Origin: Chitinophagaceae bacterium
Lineage (GTDB): Bacteria > Bacteroidota > Bacteroidia > Chitinophagales > Chitinophagaceae
DNA: 64,000 nucleotides
Assembly (NCBI GenBank): GCA_009996675.1
Contig: JAACZQ010000026.1
Span: 5,390-69,389 of the forward strand
Direction of reading: 5' to 3'
Part shown: one piece after another, positions 18,136 through 27,123 of the stretch
How positions within the stretch are numbered: position 1 is the stretch's first letter
How the letters are laid out: every line of letters starts with the position of its first letter
Program-made: the position numbers and the translations under genes
Notes under the pieces: model-generated
Databases searched by the model: none
What the model was told of the DNA's origin: nothing
Seen by the model: only the letters and a program-made list of their open reading frames with translations

Positions 18136-19527
18136 TCAGAGTAGCAAGCCTTGCAGGAAGAGGTAAGCGAAGCTGAAATAAATGATCAGTCCGGTCACAT
18201 CTACCAGTGTGGCTACAAATGGCGCTGATGATACGGCCGGATCGGCTCCCAGTTTTTTCAGGAAGATGGGCAGCATGGATCCGGAGAGTGTTCCCCATAA
18301 TACGACGCCTACCAGTGAGAAGCCTACGGTAGAAGCAATCATCATCCAGTGCGCTCCATAGAGTTCGGGGAATATGGAATGCCATACGGCAACACGAATA
18401 AAACCAATGATGCCCAATACGGAACCCAGTAATAAGCCACTGGTTAATTCCCTGCGTAGTACACGCCACCAGTCGGCAATAGTAATTTCACCCACGGCCA
18501 TGGCTTGTATAATGAGGGTAGAAGCTTGAGAACCGCTGTTGCCGCCACTCGAAATAATCAGGGGTACAAAAAGTGCGAGTACCACGGCTTTGGCAATCTC
18601 ATCTTCAAAATAGCCCATGGCTGTAGCGGTAAGCATTTCTCCCAGGAACAGGATCACCAGCCAGCCGATTCTTTTGCGGAACAGTTTAAACAGCGGAATA
18701 TCCAGATAGGGTTCATTCAGTGCTTCGGTACCACCGATCTTCTGCATGTCTTCACTGAATTCTTCGTTGGCTACCCATAACATATCGTCGATGGTAACTA
18801 TGCCCAGCAGTATATTGTTATCATCCACCACGGGCAAAGCCACACGATTATTCATTTTAAAGACCTGGTTGGCATGTTCCTGGTCGTCATTCACATTCAG
18901 TGATACCACACGTCCGTCGATGATTTCGCTGATGATTTTATCGGGAGCCGCGAGAATGATATCGCGTATCCGGATATCGTCTACCAATTCACCTTTCTCG
19001 TCAATGACATAAATAACATCAATGGTTTCACTGTTCTTGCCGAATTTGCGAATCGTGGCAAAAACTTCTGTGATGGTATTGTATGCGTATACATACACAT
19101 AATCGGGGGTCATCAACCGTCCCACGCTATCTTCCGGGTACCCCAGCATGGCCAGGGTAATTTTCCGTTCTTCAGGATCCAATAATTTAATCAGGTCGCG
19201 GATGGCTGCATTGGGTAATTCTTCCAGGAAATCGGTACGGTCATCTGCCGGTAATTCATTCAGTAATTCGGCTGTTTTGGAAGAGGGTAGTTCGCGTACA
19301 ATATCTTTCTGCTGCGAAATATCCAGGATTTTAAACACACTGGAAGCCCGGTGTATGGCCATATTGGCAATGATTTGCGACTCATATTCGGGATAATCAT
19401 TGATCAGTTGTGCCACGTCGCTGATATTCTGGTGATCCAGGAATTCCCGGATGGCCAGTTTGTTTTCTTCAGCAATGAGCTGCTCAAACTGTTCGTTGAT
19501 ATCTGGTTGCTCCAGTTCCAGTGACAT
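18136..19527 (-). CDS. mgtE: Magnesium transporter MgtE
   Basis: Mg2+ channel/transporter of the inner membrane, 463 residues. The N-terminal acidic helical domain (about 1-130, with LPADDRTDFLEELP) and the paired CBS domains (about 135-265, with ITEVFATIRKF and NNILLGIVTIDDMLWV) form the cytosolic Mg2+ sensor. The C-terminal ~180 residues hold five transmembrane segments; FVPLIISSGGNSGSQASTLIIQAMA carries the pore-lining signature and PFVATLVDVTGLIIYFSFAYLF the last helix. No M-box riboswitch was recognised upstream, so gating is probably post-translational. Confidence 0.96.
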   Translation of the reverse strand: MSLELEQPDINEQFEQLIAEENKLAIREFLDHQNISDVAQLINDYPEYESQIIANMAIHRASSVFKILDISQQKDIVRELPSSKTAELLNELPADDRTDFLEELPNAAIRDLIKLLDPEERKITLAMLGYPEDSVGRLMTPDYVYVYAYNTITEVFATIRKFGKNSETIDVIYVIDEKGELVDDIRIRDIILAAPDKIISEIIDGRVVSLNVNDDQEHANQVFKMNNRVALPVVDDNNILLGIVTIDDMLWVANEEFSEDMQKIGGTEALNEPYLDIPLFKLFRKRIGWLVILFLGEMLTATAMGYFEDEIAKAVVLALFVPLIISSGGNSGSQASTLIIQAMAVGEITIADWWRVLRRELTSGLLLGSVLGIIGFIRVAVWHSIFPELYGAHWMMIASTVGFSLVGVVLWGTLSGSMLPIFLKKLGADPAVSSAPFVATLVDVTGLIIYFSFAYLFLQGLLL

Positions 19528-19600
19528 GGCTGCAATTTAGGAAGAATCATGCAACCAGTGTTCGCTTCGGCACATACCAAACAATTGTTATCTTCATTCC

Positions 19601-19984
19601 ATGATATTACCCTGTTTAACCATAGCCCCCTCCGAAGAGCGAGGCCGGGGTGTTTTCACCACCGAATCGCTGGCAACCGATACGGTTATTGAAATATCTC
19701 CCGTACTGGTTCTGGCCCCGGAAGACAGGGCCAGGGTAGAACAAACAGTGTTGTTCAATTATATTTTTGAGTGGGGTGCCGATCTCAAAAGCGCCTGTGT
19801 GGCATTGGGCTACCTCTCGGTATATAACCATTCCTACCAGGCCAACTGCATTTATGAAATGGATTTTGAACAGGAGCTCATGCAAATCCGGACAGTAAAA
19901 CCCGTGGCAGCCGGGGAAGAACTTTTCATTAATTATAATGCCATGCCGGATGATGATACACCGATATGGTTTGAAGCCAAATAA
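19601..19984 (+). CDS. SET-domain protein
   Basis: A 127-residue stand-alone SET domain. The SET motifs are in order: GRGVF (15-19), NHSYQANC (76-83, in place of the usual NHSxxPNC) and GEELFINYN (105-113), which form the S-adenosylmethionine pocket and pseudoknot in lysine methyltransferases. There are no pre-SET cysteines, so it belongs to the short bacterial SET class. The target is unknown; ribosomal proteins, or the lysine-rich histone-like protein encoded at 56.5 kb, are possible. It converges on the efflux operon. Confidence 0.85.
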   Translation: MILPCLTIAPSEERGRGVFTTESLATDTVIEISPVLVLAPEDRARVEQTVLFNYIFEWGADLKSACVALGYLSVYNHSYQANCIYEMDFEQELMQIRTVKPVAAGEELFINYNAMPDDDTPIWFEAK

Positions 19985-19985
19985 A

Positions 19986-20015
19986 AAGCAGGCATACCTG
20001 TTCAGGTGCCTGCTT
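19986..20015. terminator. Intrinsic terminator of the efflux operon
   Basis: A 9-bp perfect stem (19986-19994 with 20007-20015) encloses a second 4-bp stem. On the reverse strand a T-run follows it, so it terminates the tolC end of the efflux operon. On the + strand the T-run is poor, so termination of the SET gene may be weaker. Confidence 0.75.
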
Positions 20016-20037
20016 CTGTATTTCAGTTCGTTTTATC

Positions 20038-21321
20038 CTATTCCCAATAATGATAACCCATTAAACGGGCCAGTTCAATTTTAGCCAGGCAAAGCTGGTA
20101 TTGGTATTGTAAACGGCTGAGCGCAGCGCGTTGTACATTGGTGCTGGCATTGGTAATTTCGAGGTTGGTTCCGGTTCCGTTTTTAAACCTGTTGGCAGCC
20201 AATACCTGTGCAGCCCTTGCCTGCTCCAGCTGACCTGCGGTATTTTTAATTCTTTCCAGGTTACTGGCAATATCAGTGAAAGCCTGCTCCAGTTCTTTGC
20301 GATATACACTGTTTAATGTTTCCACGGCCAGTTCCTGCTGCTGCACCATTCTTTGTTGCACCTGTTGCATCTGTTTGTGCTTACCACCATTATAAATAGG
20401 GATAGAGAAGGAAATGCCCGCATAAAAATTGGGACGCAGGTCATTGATATAGGGTACATACCCGTTTTTGGTACCCACTGCGGAACGTAAACCTACCACG
20501 GGTTTTTCAGCCAGCTTGCTGATGGCCAGATCGGCTTCTGCCTGTTTGATACGGTCGCGTGCCAGTAAAAAATCGGGGTGCTGAGTGGCAGCAATACCAA
20601 GTGCAGAGCTGAGATCAGTCAGGTTAATTTCAAAACCAAAACCCATTTCATGATCATCGCGGGAACCGGTGGTGAACTCCAGCAGGTTGAACTGCTTTTC
20701 CAAGTTGTTCTGTAAATCCACTTTCCGGTTTTCCTCATTATCTATCGATGCCTGGATATTCAGCAGGTCGATTTTTAAAGCTGTTCCGTTTTTGAGCTGA
20801 CTTTCCACCATTTTTTTATTGTCCTGCAGATAGGCCAATACAGAATCCTGTATCGCAATGGCAGATCGCAGATAGGAAATATTATAGTATACGGTAGCTA
20901 CCTGTGAAGCAAGTTGATTCTTTACATAATCTACATTGTGTGTGGCGAGGGATAAGTCCTGCTTCGACTTGTCAATATTCGCCTTTAAGCGCCCGAAATC
21001 GAATAATACATAGTTGGCGTTTACAGCTGCACTCAGATTGTGTACCGGTGCAAACTGAAAACTTTCGCCGTTCAGCGGAATGGCGATCTTGGGCAGTACA
21101 TACGCATACGAAGCATCACCGGTTACATCGGGATAACGGTTGAGCTCGGTCAGTTTTAATTTATCGGTAGCGGTCTGTATACCGTTTTCCACTTCTTTTA
21201 CTTTGGGGAAATATCCAAAGGATTTGTTGATCAATTGTTTGAGTTCGCTACCGGTATTCACCTGTGCAACTGCACTGGCAAACACAAAGACCGATAAGCT
21301 GAGGGTCCAATATTTTTTCAT
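20038..21321 (-). CDS. TolC-family outer-membrane efflux protein
   Basis: Outer-membrane channel of a tripartite efflux pump, 427 residues. A signal peptide (MKKYWTLSLSVFVFASAVAQ) is followed by two coiled-coil-rich OEP repeats, with LQDNKKMVESQLKNGTALKIDLLNIQASIDNEENRKVDLQ in the first half and ANRFKNGTGTNLEITNASTNVQRAALSRLQYQYQ in the second. The start at 21321 puts the Lys-rich signal at the N-terminus; an ATG 10 codons earlier overlaps the upstream stop. It follows the MFS pump gene by 29 bp and completes the emrA-emrB-tolC set. Confidence 0.93.
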   Translation of the reverse strand: MKKYWTLSLSVFVFASAVAQVNTGSELKQLINKSFGYFPKVKEVENGIQTATDKLKLTELNRYPDVTGDASYAYVLPKIAIPLNGESFQFAPVHNLSAAVNANYVLFDFGRLKANIDKSKQDLSLATHNVDYVKNQLASQVATVYYNISYLRSAIAIQDSVLAYLQDNKKMVESQLKNGTALKIDLLNIQASIDNEENRKVDLQNNLEKQFNLLEFTTGSRDDHEMGFGFEINLTDLSSALGIAATQHPDFLLARDRIKQAEADLAISKLAEKPVVGLRSAVGTKNGYVPYINDLRPNFYAGISFSIPIYNGGKHKQMQQVQQRMVQQQELAVETLNSVYRKELEQAFTDIASNLERIKNTAGQLEQARAAQVLAANRFKNGTGTNLEITNASTNVQRAALSRLQYQYQLCLAKIELARLMGYHYWE

Positions 21322-21350
21322 GGTTGATTGTATTAAATTCATTGCTTGCA

Positions 21351-22931
21351 TTAATGGGCTTCTGCTGCCGCTGCACGGGTGGCTTCCAGCTCAGCAGCTG
21401 TTTTTTTCTTGTTCCGCAGGAATACCACCAATGGAATAACCAGGATAAAGAAAATGGTAATCAAACGGAAAGTGTCCAGGTAACTGAGGTAATATGCTTG
21501 CCGCTCCACAGACTGATTGATCACTGCCAGTGCTTTGGTAGAAGCACCGGCTATATCACCTGTTCTGCTGGCAATACCCTGGGCAATCTGGTTGGTTCTT
21601 TCTGTAAATGTGGCCGAACTGCTGGTAAGATTACTCACCAGATCCATCCGGTGTTGCGCATATTGCCGTGCGATATAATTATTGGCCAGTGCAATACCAA
21701 AAGCACCACCCAGCTGACGGATCATATTATTCAGTGCAATACCACTGGGATACTCTTTGGGTGATAAACCAGCCACAGCCTGGTTGATCAATGGTAATTG
21801 TACCATGCTGATACCAACGGCGCGAATGGCAAGCGGCAGGAAGAATGCCCACTTGCCAACATCCGGACTAATAGACGCACTCATCCAGCTGTATGCGGCA
21901 AATAGAATGAATCCTATTACAACAAATGGTATTGCCGAAACACCCTTACTCATGGTCTTGCCAATAATGGGCATCATGACCACAGCAAATAATGTAGGTG
22001 GCAATAGGGACAAACCTGTTTCAAAAGCGGTGAATCCAAGTACCCTTTGTGTGAGTACCGGATAAACATATACAGAGGTAAAGAGCCCCAGCCCTGCTAC
22101 AAAAGTGAATATGGTAGTGAAAGCCAGGTTGCGGTTTTTCATCAGACTCAGGTTCACTGCCGGTTCTTTTACCGTGAGCTCCGTATAAATAAAGCCAATC
22201 AGTCCCACTGCAGCAATGATGCTGCACCAACGGATGGTGGCACTGGCAAACCAGTCTTCCGCTTCTCCTCTTTCCAGCACATATTGCAGGAACCCGATGC
22301 CCAATATCAGGAAAATGATACCCGTATAATCAATATGTATGGTTTTCTTCTGCTTGCCTTCATCGGGATGCTTTTCTATAAAGGAAATCGAGAGCAGTGT
22401 AGCAATGATACCAATGGGGATATTGATCATAAAGATCATCGGCCAGCTCAGGTGTTCAATGATATAACCGCCCAATGTGGGTCCCAGGGTGGGCCCCAGT
22501 ACCAGACCCATACCAAACATACCAGCTGCGATCGGACGATCCTTGGGTTCAAATGCATCGAACAGGATAGCTTGTGAAGTAGAGAGCAGGGCGCCGCCGC
22601 CGATACCCTGTACAAAACGCCAGATGATGATTTCCACCAGCGAACCCGATTGTCCGCATAAATAAGAGGCAATGGTGAAAATGATCATCGAAGCGATATA
22701 ATAATTCTTCCGGCCAAAATAACTGGCCAGGAAACCGGTGAGTGGTATGATGATCACATTGGCAATAGCATAGGAGGTAATGACCCAGCTGATGTCTTCA
22801 ATGTTCACGCCCAGTCCACCGGCCATATCGTTCAAAGCCACGTTTACGATCGTTGTATCAACCAGTTCCATCACAGCTGCGGATACGGTGGTGAGGACAA
22901 TGACGAATTTGGCTAAACCTTTGAGAGCCAT
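21351..22931 (-). CDS. emrB: DHA2-family drug:H+ antiporter, EmrB/QacA type
   Basis: Inner-membrane proton-driven exporter, 526 residues with about 14 hydrophobic segments. Typical DHA2 motifs are seen: TTIVNVALNDMAGGLGV in helix 1, WVITSYAIANVIIIPLTGFLASYFGRKNYY (motif A region), and LGPTLGPTLGGYIIEHLSWPMIFMINIPIG (motif C). The C-terminus is a short basic and Glu/Ala tail. It sits 6 bp after emrA and 29 bp before tolC, so it is the pump core of a tripartite system exporting amphipathic compounds. The substrate is not predictable. Confidence 0.94.
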   Translation of the reverse strand: MALKGLAKFVIVLTTVSAAVMELVDTTIVNVALNDMAGGLGVNIEDISWVITSYAIANVIIIPLTGFLASYFGRKNYYIASMIIFTIASYLCGQSGSLVEIIIWRFVQGIGGGALLSTSQAILFDAFEPKDRPIAAGMFGMGLVLGPTLGPTLGGYIIEHLSWPMIFMINIPIGIIATLLSISFIEKHPDEGKQKKTIHIDYTGIIFLILGIGFLQYVLERGEAEDWFASATIRWCSIIAAVGLIGFIYTELTVKEPAVNLSLMKNRNLAFTTIFTFVAGLGLFTSVYVYPVLTQRVLGFTAFETGLSLLPPTLFAVVMMPIIGKTMSKGVSAIPFVVIGFILFAAYSWMSASISPDVGKWAFFLPLAIRAVGISMVQLPLINQAVAGLSPKEYPSGIALNNMIRQLGGAFGIALANNYIARQYAQHRMDLVSNLTSSSATFTERTNQIAQGIASRTGDIAGASTKALAVINQSVERQAYYLSYLDTFRLITIFFILVIPLVVFLRNKKKTAAELEATRAAAAEAH

Positions 22932-22937
22932 ACAATA

Positions 22938-23981
22938 TTATTTGGTGCTGATAACTATGGCTGTACTCAGACCAGCCCTTAAAATAGAACGGTATTTTTC
23001 AATATCGTTGATCGCAATTTTCACCGGAACACGCTGTGTTACCTTTACAAAGTTGCCACTGGCATTATCGGGCGGCAATAAGGCAAAACGAGCGCCGGTT
23101 GCTTCACTAAGGCTTTCTATACGGCCAGTCAGGTGTAAATCCGGATACGCATCCAGTTCTATGGATACCGGCATACCCGGATAGAATTTCCGGATCTGCG
23201 TTTCTTTAAAATTGGCTACAATCCAGTAAGTGGTATCATTCACAATCGAGAAAAGCGGTGTGCCTGCCTGTATGTACTGTCCTTCTGAAACAGTTTTCTT
23301 ACCAATCTTTCCGGCTTGCGGTGCATAAATGCGGGTATAGCCCAGTTTGAGTTTCGTTTGCTCGATGCGGGCTTTTTTCACATCCAGTGCGGCCACGGTT
23401 TTGCGTACAGCTGTTTCCAGTACCGCAATGCGACTTTCGGCAGCGGTCAGGTCGGTTTGACTGTTGCTGAATTGTTGCTGTGCTGTCTGGTAATTAAACC
23501 GGGAATCTTCCAGTTGTTTTTTGGTGATGGCCTGGTCGGCAAATAAATTTTCATCACGCTTCAGATCGTCACTGCTTTTCTTCACACGTAAATCACTCAG
23601 GGAAATATTGCCTTTATTGATTTTGAGTGAAACCATGGCATTGTTGAGTGCTGCTTTGGCATTCTGAACATCAGCTTCTGCCTGGGTAAGGTCAGCTTCC
23701 TGCTCGGCCAGCTGGGTTTGCAGTTCTGCATCATCCAGTTCCAGTAAGAGTTGCCCGTTTTTAACCGAGTCATAATCTTTGATCAGGATGTTTTTAACAT
23801 AACCAGAAACGCGTGGCAATACCGGTGTGATCTGGGTTTCAACCTGTGCGTTATCGGTTGTTTCGTGATTCAGGGCGAACTGGATTTTCTGATAACCGAA
23901 ATAACCACCGGCTATCAACACCACACCCAGGATGATAAAGCGGATGGGTGATTTTTTTTCTTTGCTTGCTGTTGATGACAT
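22938..23981 (-). CDS. emrA: HlyD/EmrA-type periplasmic adaptor
   Basis: Membrane-fusion protein linking the MFS pump to TolC, 347 residues. One N-terminal transmembrane segment (about 13-29) is followed by a biotinyl-lipoyl-like half-motif (VLPRVSGYVKNILIKDYDSVKNGQLLLELD), a long alpha-helical hairpin (about 75-200, with LAEQEADLTQAEADVQNAK) and a beta-barrel region with GYTRIYAPQAGKIGKKTVSEGQYIQAGTPLF. It follows tetR by 20 bp. Length and domain order match EmrA. Confidence 0.93.
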   Translation of the reverse strand: MSSTASKEKKSPIRFIILGVVLIAGGYFGYQKIQFALNHETTDNAQVETQITPVLPRVSGYVKNILIKDYDSVKNGQLLLELDDAELQTQLAEQEADLTQAEADVQNAKAALNNAMVSLKINKGNISLSDLRVKKSSDDLKRDENLFADQAITKKQLEDSRFNYQTAQQQFSNSQTDLTAAESRIAVLETAVRKTVAALDVKKARIEQTKLKLGYTRIYAPQAGKIGKKTVSEGQYIQAGTPLFSIVNDTTYWIVANFKETQIRKFYPGMPVSIELDAYPDLHLTGRIESLSEATGARFALLPPDNASGNFVKVTQRVPVKIAINDIEKYRSILRAGLSTAIVISTK

Positions 23982-24001
23982 ATTAGTTGTCTTTATTGTT
24001 A

Positions 24002-24619
24002 TTATTTGAGTAAGTGGGCACGCATCAGTTGCTTGATATGTGTTGTAAGTCTTTTTTTGAAAGCTTCATCGGTATAGGGATCGAATGCATTGTTACCGGC
24101 AATGGCCAGGCGGCAGAGCGATTTGGACAGCATTACCTGGTTGATGGAACCGATCAACGACACAATGGTCAATTCCACATCAACTTCCCGGAATTCACCT
24201 TTGCGGATCCCGGCCTGAATGATGGTCATGAGTATTTCTTTGTTACGGGCAAAAATGCGGGTGATGTTTTCGTGCAGGTTCTCCCGCTTCACGAGTAATA
24301 ATTCCAGGGTAATGGTGCGGTGAAACTTGTGCTGGAGTAATAAACGGTTCACATAATGGTCAACCACCGCATCTACTTTTTCAATTTCCGTAGGGGTTTC
24401 GGTCGCTGCCAGCTGCTCCAATTTCTCGCGGATGAAGAGGGAACGCTTTTCAACAAGCGCTTCAAATAATTTCTCCTTGGAGCCAAAATAATAGTTCACC
24501 ATGGCCACGTTCACACCTGCCTGATTGGCCAGTTCACGGACCGATGTGCCCTCAAAACCATTCTCAGAAAAAAGGTCAATGGCCGCATTAATAATCTGCT
24601 CTTTTTTGTCTGCACTCAT
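24002..24619 (-). CDS. TetR/AcrR-family repressor of the efflux operon
   Basis: A 205-residue regulator. The N-terminal domain has IINAAIDLFSENGFEGTSVRELANQAGVNVAMVNYYFGSKEKLFEAL, the complete TetR helix-turn-helix with the usual YYFGSKE. The C-terminal ligand-binding domain is divergent, as is normal. It is the first gene of tetR-emrA-emrB-tolC, and the promoter region just upstream holds two adjacent palindromes, so it very likely represses its own operon and is released by a pump substrate. Confidence 0.92.
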   Translation of the reverse strand: MSADKKEQIINAAIDLFSENGFEGTSVRELANQAGVNVAMVNYYFGSKEKLFEALVEKRSLFIREKLEQLAATETPTEIEKVDAVVDHYVNRLLLQHKFHRTITLELLLVKRENLHENITRIFARNKEILMTIIQAGIRKGEFREVDVELTIVSLIGSINQVMLSKSLCRLAIAGNNAFDPYTDEAFKKRLTTHIKQLMRAHLLK

Positions 24620-24636
24620 GGCTGTGATTTATGGTG

Positions 24637-24679
24637 CAAAGTTTAAACACTTGTTTAAATTAAACAAACGTTTGATTAA
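24637..24679 (-). promoter_or_regulatory. tetR-emrAB promoter with tandem palindromic operators
   Basis: Operator 1 is a perfect 18-bp palindrome, TTTAAACACTTGTTTAAA (24642-24659). Operator 2, 24660-24679, is centred on the perfect palindrome CAAACGTTTG (24665-24674). The two centres are 19 bp apart. On the reverse strand, TTTG at 24668-24665 and AAACTTTG at 24644-24637 match the -33 TTTG and -7 TAnnTTTG elements (one mismatch) with 24 nt between the two TTTG words. The palindromes therefore fill the promoter spacer, the expected position for TetR autorepression. Confidence 0.7.
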
Positions 24680-24746
24680 TTTTTAATCAATATTTTTATT
24701 TGTATAGTTTATTGAATTGAAAATCAATATTAAAAAAGCAGGGAAA

Positions 24747-25628
24747 TTAGGCGAGGATATCCGCCAGGTTTTTGCGGATATTATCGGCGATCTTTTGCAT
24801 AGGCAGGTCATTGTCGTCTTTGCCAAAGGGATCTTCAATTTCTTCGGCAATAATTTCCAGGCTGCCCAATACGTAAAAGATAAATATCACCACCGGTATG
24901 GTAATATAGCCGAGGCTGAGCGCAAAACCCAGGGGCAGGGTCATGACATAGAAAAAGATGAATTTTTTAATGAAAGCACTGTAGGAATAGGGTATGGGGG
25001 TGTTTTTGATTCTTTCACAGGCACCACAGATATCGAGGAAGGATTGCAGCTCATTATTGAGGAACAGCAACTGGTGGTCACTGATGATTTTATCGCGGTG
25101 CAGTAAGTGAATTTTATTCATCATCACTGTAATGATCTGATTGGGGATATGTTTGCTGGTATCAAAGCCCGGTATTTCAGGATGTGCATCGGTATCCAGT
25201 GCAAGCCGCGTTTTTTCGTTTTGTAAATGCGCCCTTAATTCGGTTGCAAACAGGGGAATGATTTTCTTGAAGAAGCTGCGGTTGCGGTCATCGTCATTGG
25301 CCAGTATACTGTTGAGTTTTACTGCGAGGTTCCTGCTATTGTTCACCAGGCCACCCCATAATTTCCGACCCTCCCACCAGCGGTCATAAGCCGTGTTGGT
25401 GCGGAATACCAGCAGCATGGAAATAGCAAAACCCAATAGACTGTGCATGGTAGTGATATTCTTGGCATAATTACTCTGGGAGAGTTTCAGGTAATTGGCT
25501 TCCAGGTAAACGATTCCCCAGGAATAGAGACCAATAAAAACGATGAGGGGGAATAACTGCCGGACAGTATCTGCTTTGTGAAACCGGAACAGGAAACGCA
25601 TCCAGTCTTTAGGGTTATAGCTGATCAT
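24747..25628 (-). CDS. Bestrophin-family membrane channel
   Basis: An anion or cation channel homologue of the bestrophin/UPF0187 family in the inner membrane, 293 residues from the ATG at 25628. MISYNPKDWMRFLFRFHKADT is the usual bacterial N-terminus; TTMHSLLGFAISMLLVFRTNTAYDRWWEGRKLWGGLVNNSRNLA is the family signature, and the C-terminal part contains IEDPFGKDDNDLP. About four hydrophobic segments are visible. An in-frame ATG 11 codons upstream (25661) is a possible longer start. Ion selectivity cannot be read from the sequence. Confidence 0.9.
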   Translation of the reverse strand: MISYNPKDWMRFLFRFHKADTVRQLFPLIVFIGLYSWGIVYLEANYLKLSQSNYAKNITTMHSLLGFAISMLLVFRTNTAYDRWWEGRKLWGGLVNNSRNLAVKLNSILANDDDRNRSFFKKIIPLFATELRAHLQNEKTRLALDTDAHPEIPGFDTSKHIPNQIITVMMNKIHLLHRDKIISDHQLLFLNNELQSFLDICGACERIKNTPIPYSYSAFIKKFIFFYVMTLPLGFALSLGYITIPVVIFIFYVLGSLEIIAEEIEDPFGKDDNDLPMQKIADNIRKNLADILA

Positions 25629-25705
25629 GCGTAAAAATAGGCCGATTCGGCCAGTTGTCATAGCCTGTTTCTGCTTCAGGTAACAAATTCATAACACCTG
25701 TTGGT

Positions 25706-27088
25706 ATGGTAAAGATTGAACTTTGTCAAAATCTTCCATTGCAGCACTTGTTGAATAAAGAGGCATTTGGTCCGAATTTTCACTGGGGCGTTGCCATTGC
25801 GGCGGCCCAGAATGAAGGGGCCTGGAATACGGATGGACGGGGACCGTCGATCTGGGATCAGTTTGCCCGGCGGCAGGGTAAAATAAAAGGGAGCGCCAAA
25901 CCTTTTGAGTCGGTGGATTTTTATCACCGGTATAAAGATGATTTGCTGCTGGTTAAAGCATTGGGATTTTCCGTTTTCCGGTTTTCTGTTTCCTGGAGCC
26001 GGATTCTGCCGGAGGGTATTGGCCGCGTGAATAAAGACGGCATTGCTTTTTATAACCGCGTAATTGATGAATGTTTGCACCTGGGTCTCATACCGTATGT
26101 TACGCTGTATCACTGGGACCTTCCACAGGCTTTACAGCAGGATGGAGGCTGGGCCAGTCACCAGATGCTGAAATGGTTCACCCGGTTTACCCAGGTTTGT
26201 ACCGATGCATTCGGTGATCGGGTGAAACACTGGATCATCCTGAATGAACCCATGGGTTTTACTTCGCTGGGTTATATGCTGGGTAAACACGCACCCGGAA
26301 AAACAGGCCTGCAACAATTTTTTCCGGCTGTACACAATGCCCTGCTTTGCCAGGCCGAAGGTGGACGACTTGTTCGTGCATCGGTATCAGGCGCAAAAAT
26401 CGGGACCAGTTTTTCCTGCAGCGAAGTGGTTCCATATACCAACCGGGAAGAAGATGTGCAGGCTGCTAAACGTATTGACCTGCTGCTCAACCGCCTCTTT
26501 ATAGAACCCTTGCTGGGCAGGGGATATCCGCAGGAACCGGGATTTACATTGATGGATAAAATGCATATCCATAATAAAGCCTGGAAATACACTGAGCGGA
26601 TGCAGTTCAATATGGATTTTATTGGCCTGCAAAATTATTTCGCTACCACCATTCGCTACAACCCCATCATACCTTATATACAGGCTTCGGAAGTGAAAGC
26701 AGCTGTGCGTAAAGTACCGCATACCGCTATGGGTTGGGAAATTAATCCCGATAGTTTTTACCGAATGCTCAGGCGTTTCTGGCGCTATGGTGGCGTGAAG
26801 GAAATTATGGTTACGGAAAGTGGTGCTGCATTTCCCGATCAGTTACAGGCCGGCCGCATAGCAGATCAGGATCGGATTCATTATTTCCAGCAATACCTCC
26901 ATGCCCTGCTGCGGGCTAAAAAAGATGGTGTGAATATCAGCGGTTACCTGGTATGGACCCTCACCGATAATTTTGAATGGTCGGAAGGATACAAAGCCCG
27001 GTTCGGACTGGTGCATGTGGATGTCAAAACCCAATTGCGCACGATTAAGGATTCAGGCTACTGGTTCCGTGATTTTCTGCAGGCCTGA
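25706..27088 (+). CDS. GH1 beta-glucosidase
   Basis: A 460-residue glycoside hydrolase family 1 enzyme acting on beta-linked gluco- or galactosides. There is no signal peptide, so it is probably cytosolic. The acid/base is E181 in ILNEP. The nucleophile is E371 in VTESG, where most GH1 enzymes have TENG. The substrate-binding FHWGVAIAAAQNEGAW and the C-terminal TLTDNFEWSEGYKARFGLVHVD are also present. It is divergent from the bestrophin gene and is followed 35 bp later by the DUF3472-FKBP gene, so the two are probably cotranscribed. Confidence 0.95.
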   Translation: MVKIELCQNLPLQHLLNKEAFGPNFHWGVAIAAAQNEGAWNTDGRGPSIWDQFARRQGKIKGSAKPFESVDFYHRYKDDLLLVKALGFSVFRFSVSWSRILPEGIGRVNKDGIAFYNRVIDECLHLGLIPYVTLYHWDLPQALQQDGGWASHQMLKWFTRFTQVCTDAFGDRVKHWIILNEPMGFTSLGYMLGKHAPGKTGLQQFFPAVHNALLCQAEGGRLVRASVSGAKIGTSFSCSEVVPYTNREEDVQAAKRIDLLLNRLFIEPLLGRGYPQEPGFTLMDKMHIHNKAWKYTERMQFNMDFIGLQNYFATTIRYNPIIPYIQASEVKAAVRKVPHTAMGWEINPDSFYRMLRRFWRYGGVKEIMVTESGAAFPDQLQAGRIADQDRIHYFQQYLHALLRAKKDGVNISGYLVWTLTDNFEWSEGYKARFGLVHVDVKTQLRTIKDSGYWFRDFLQA

Positions 27089-27123
27089 AATATTTAACGG
27101 GTTTGCTTAGCTTTAAGGACTAA

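Noticed and set aside
23000-24000. Additional gene opposite emrA
   Set aside because: Frames on the + strand there overlap a fully conserved adaptor sequence and have no domain.
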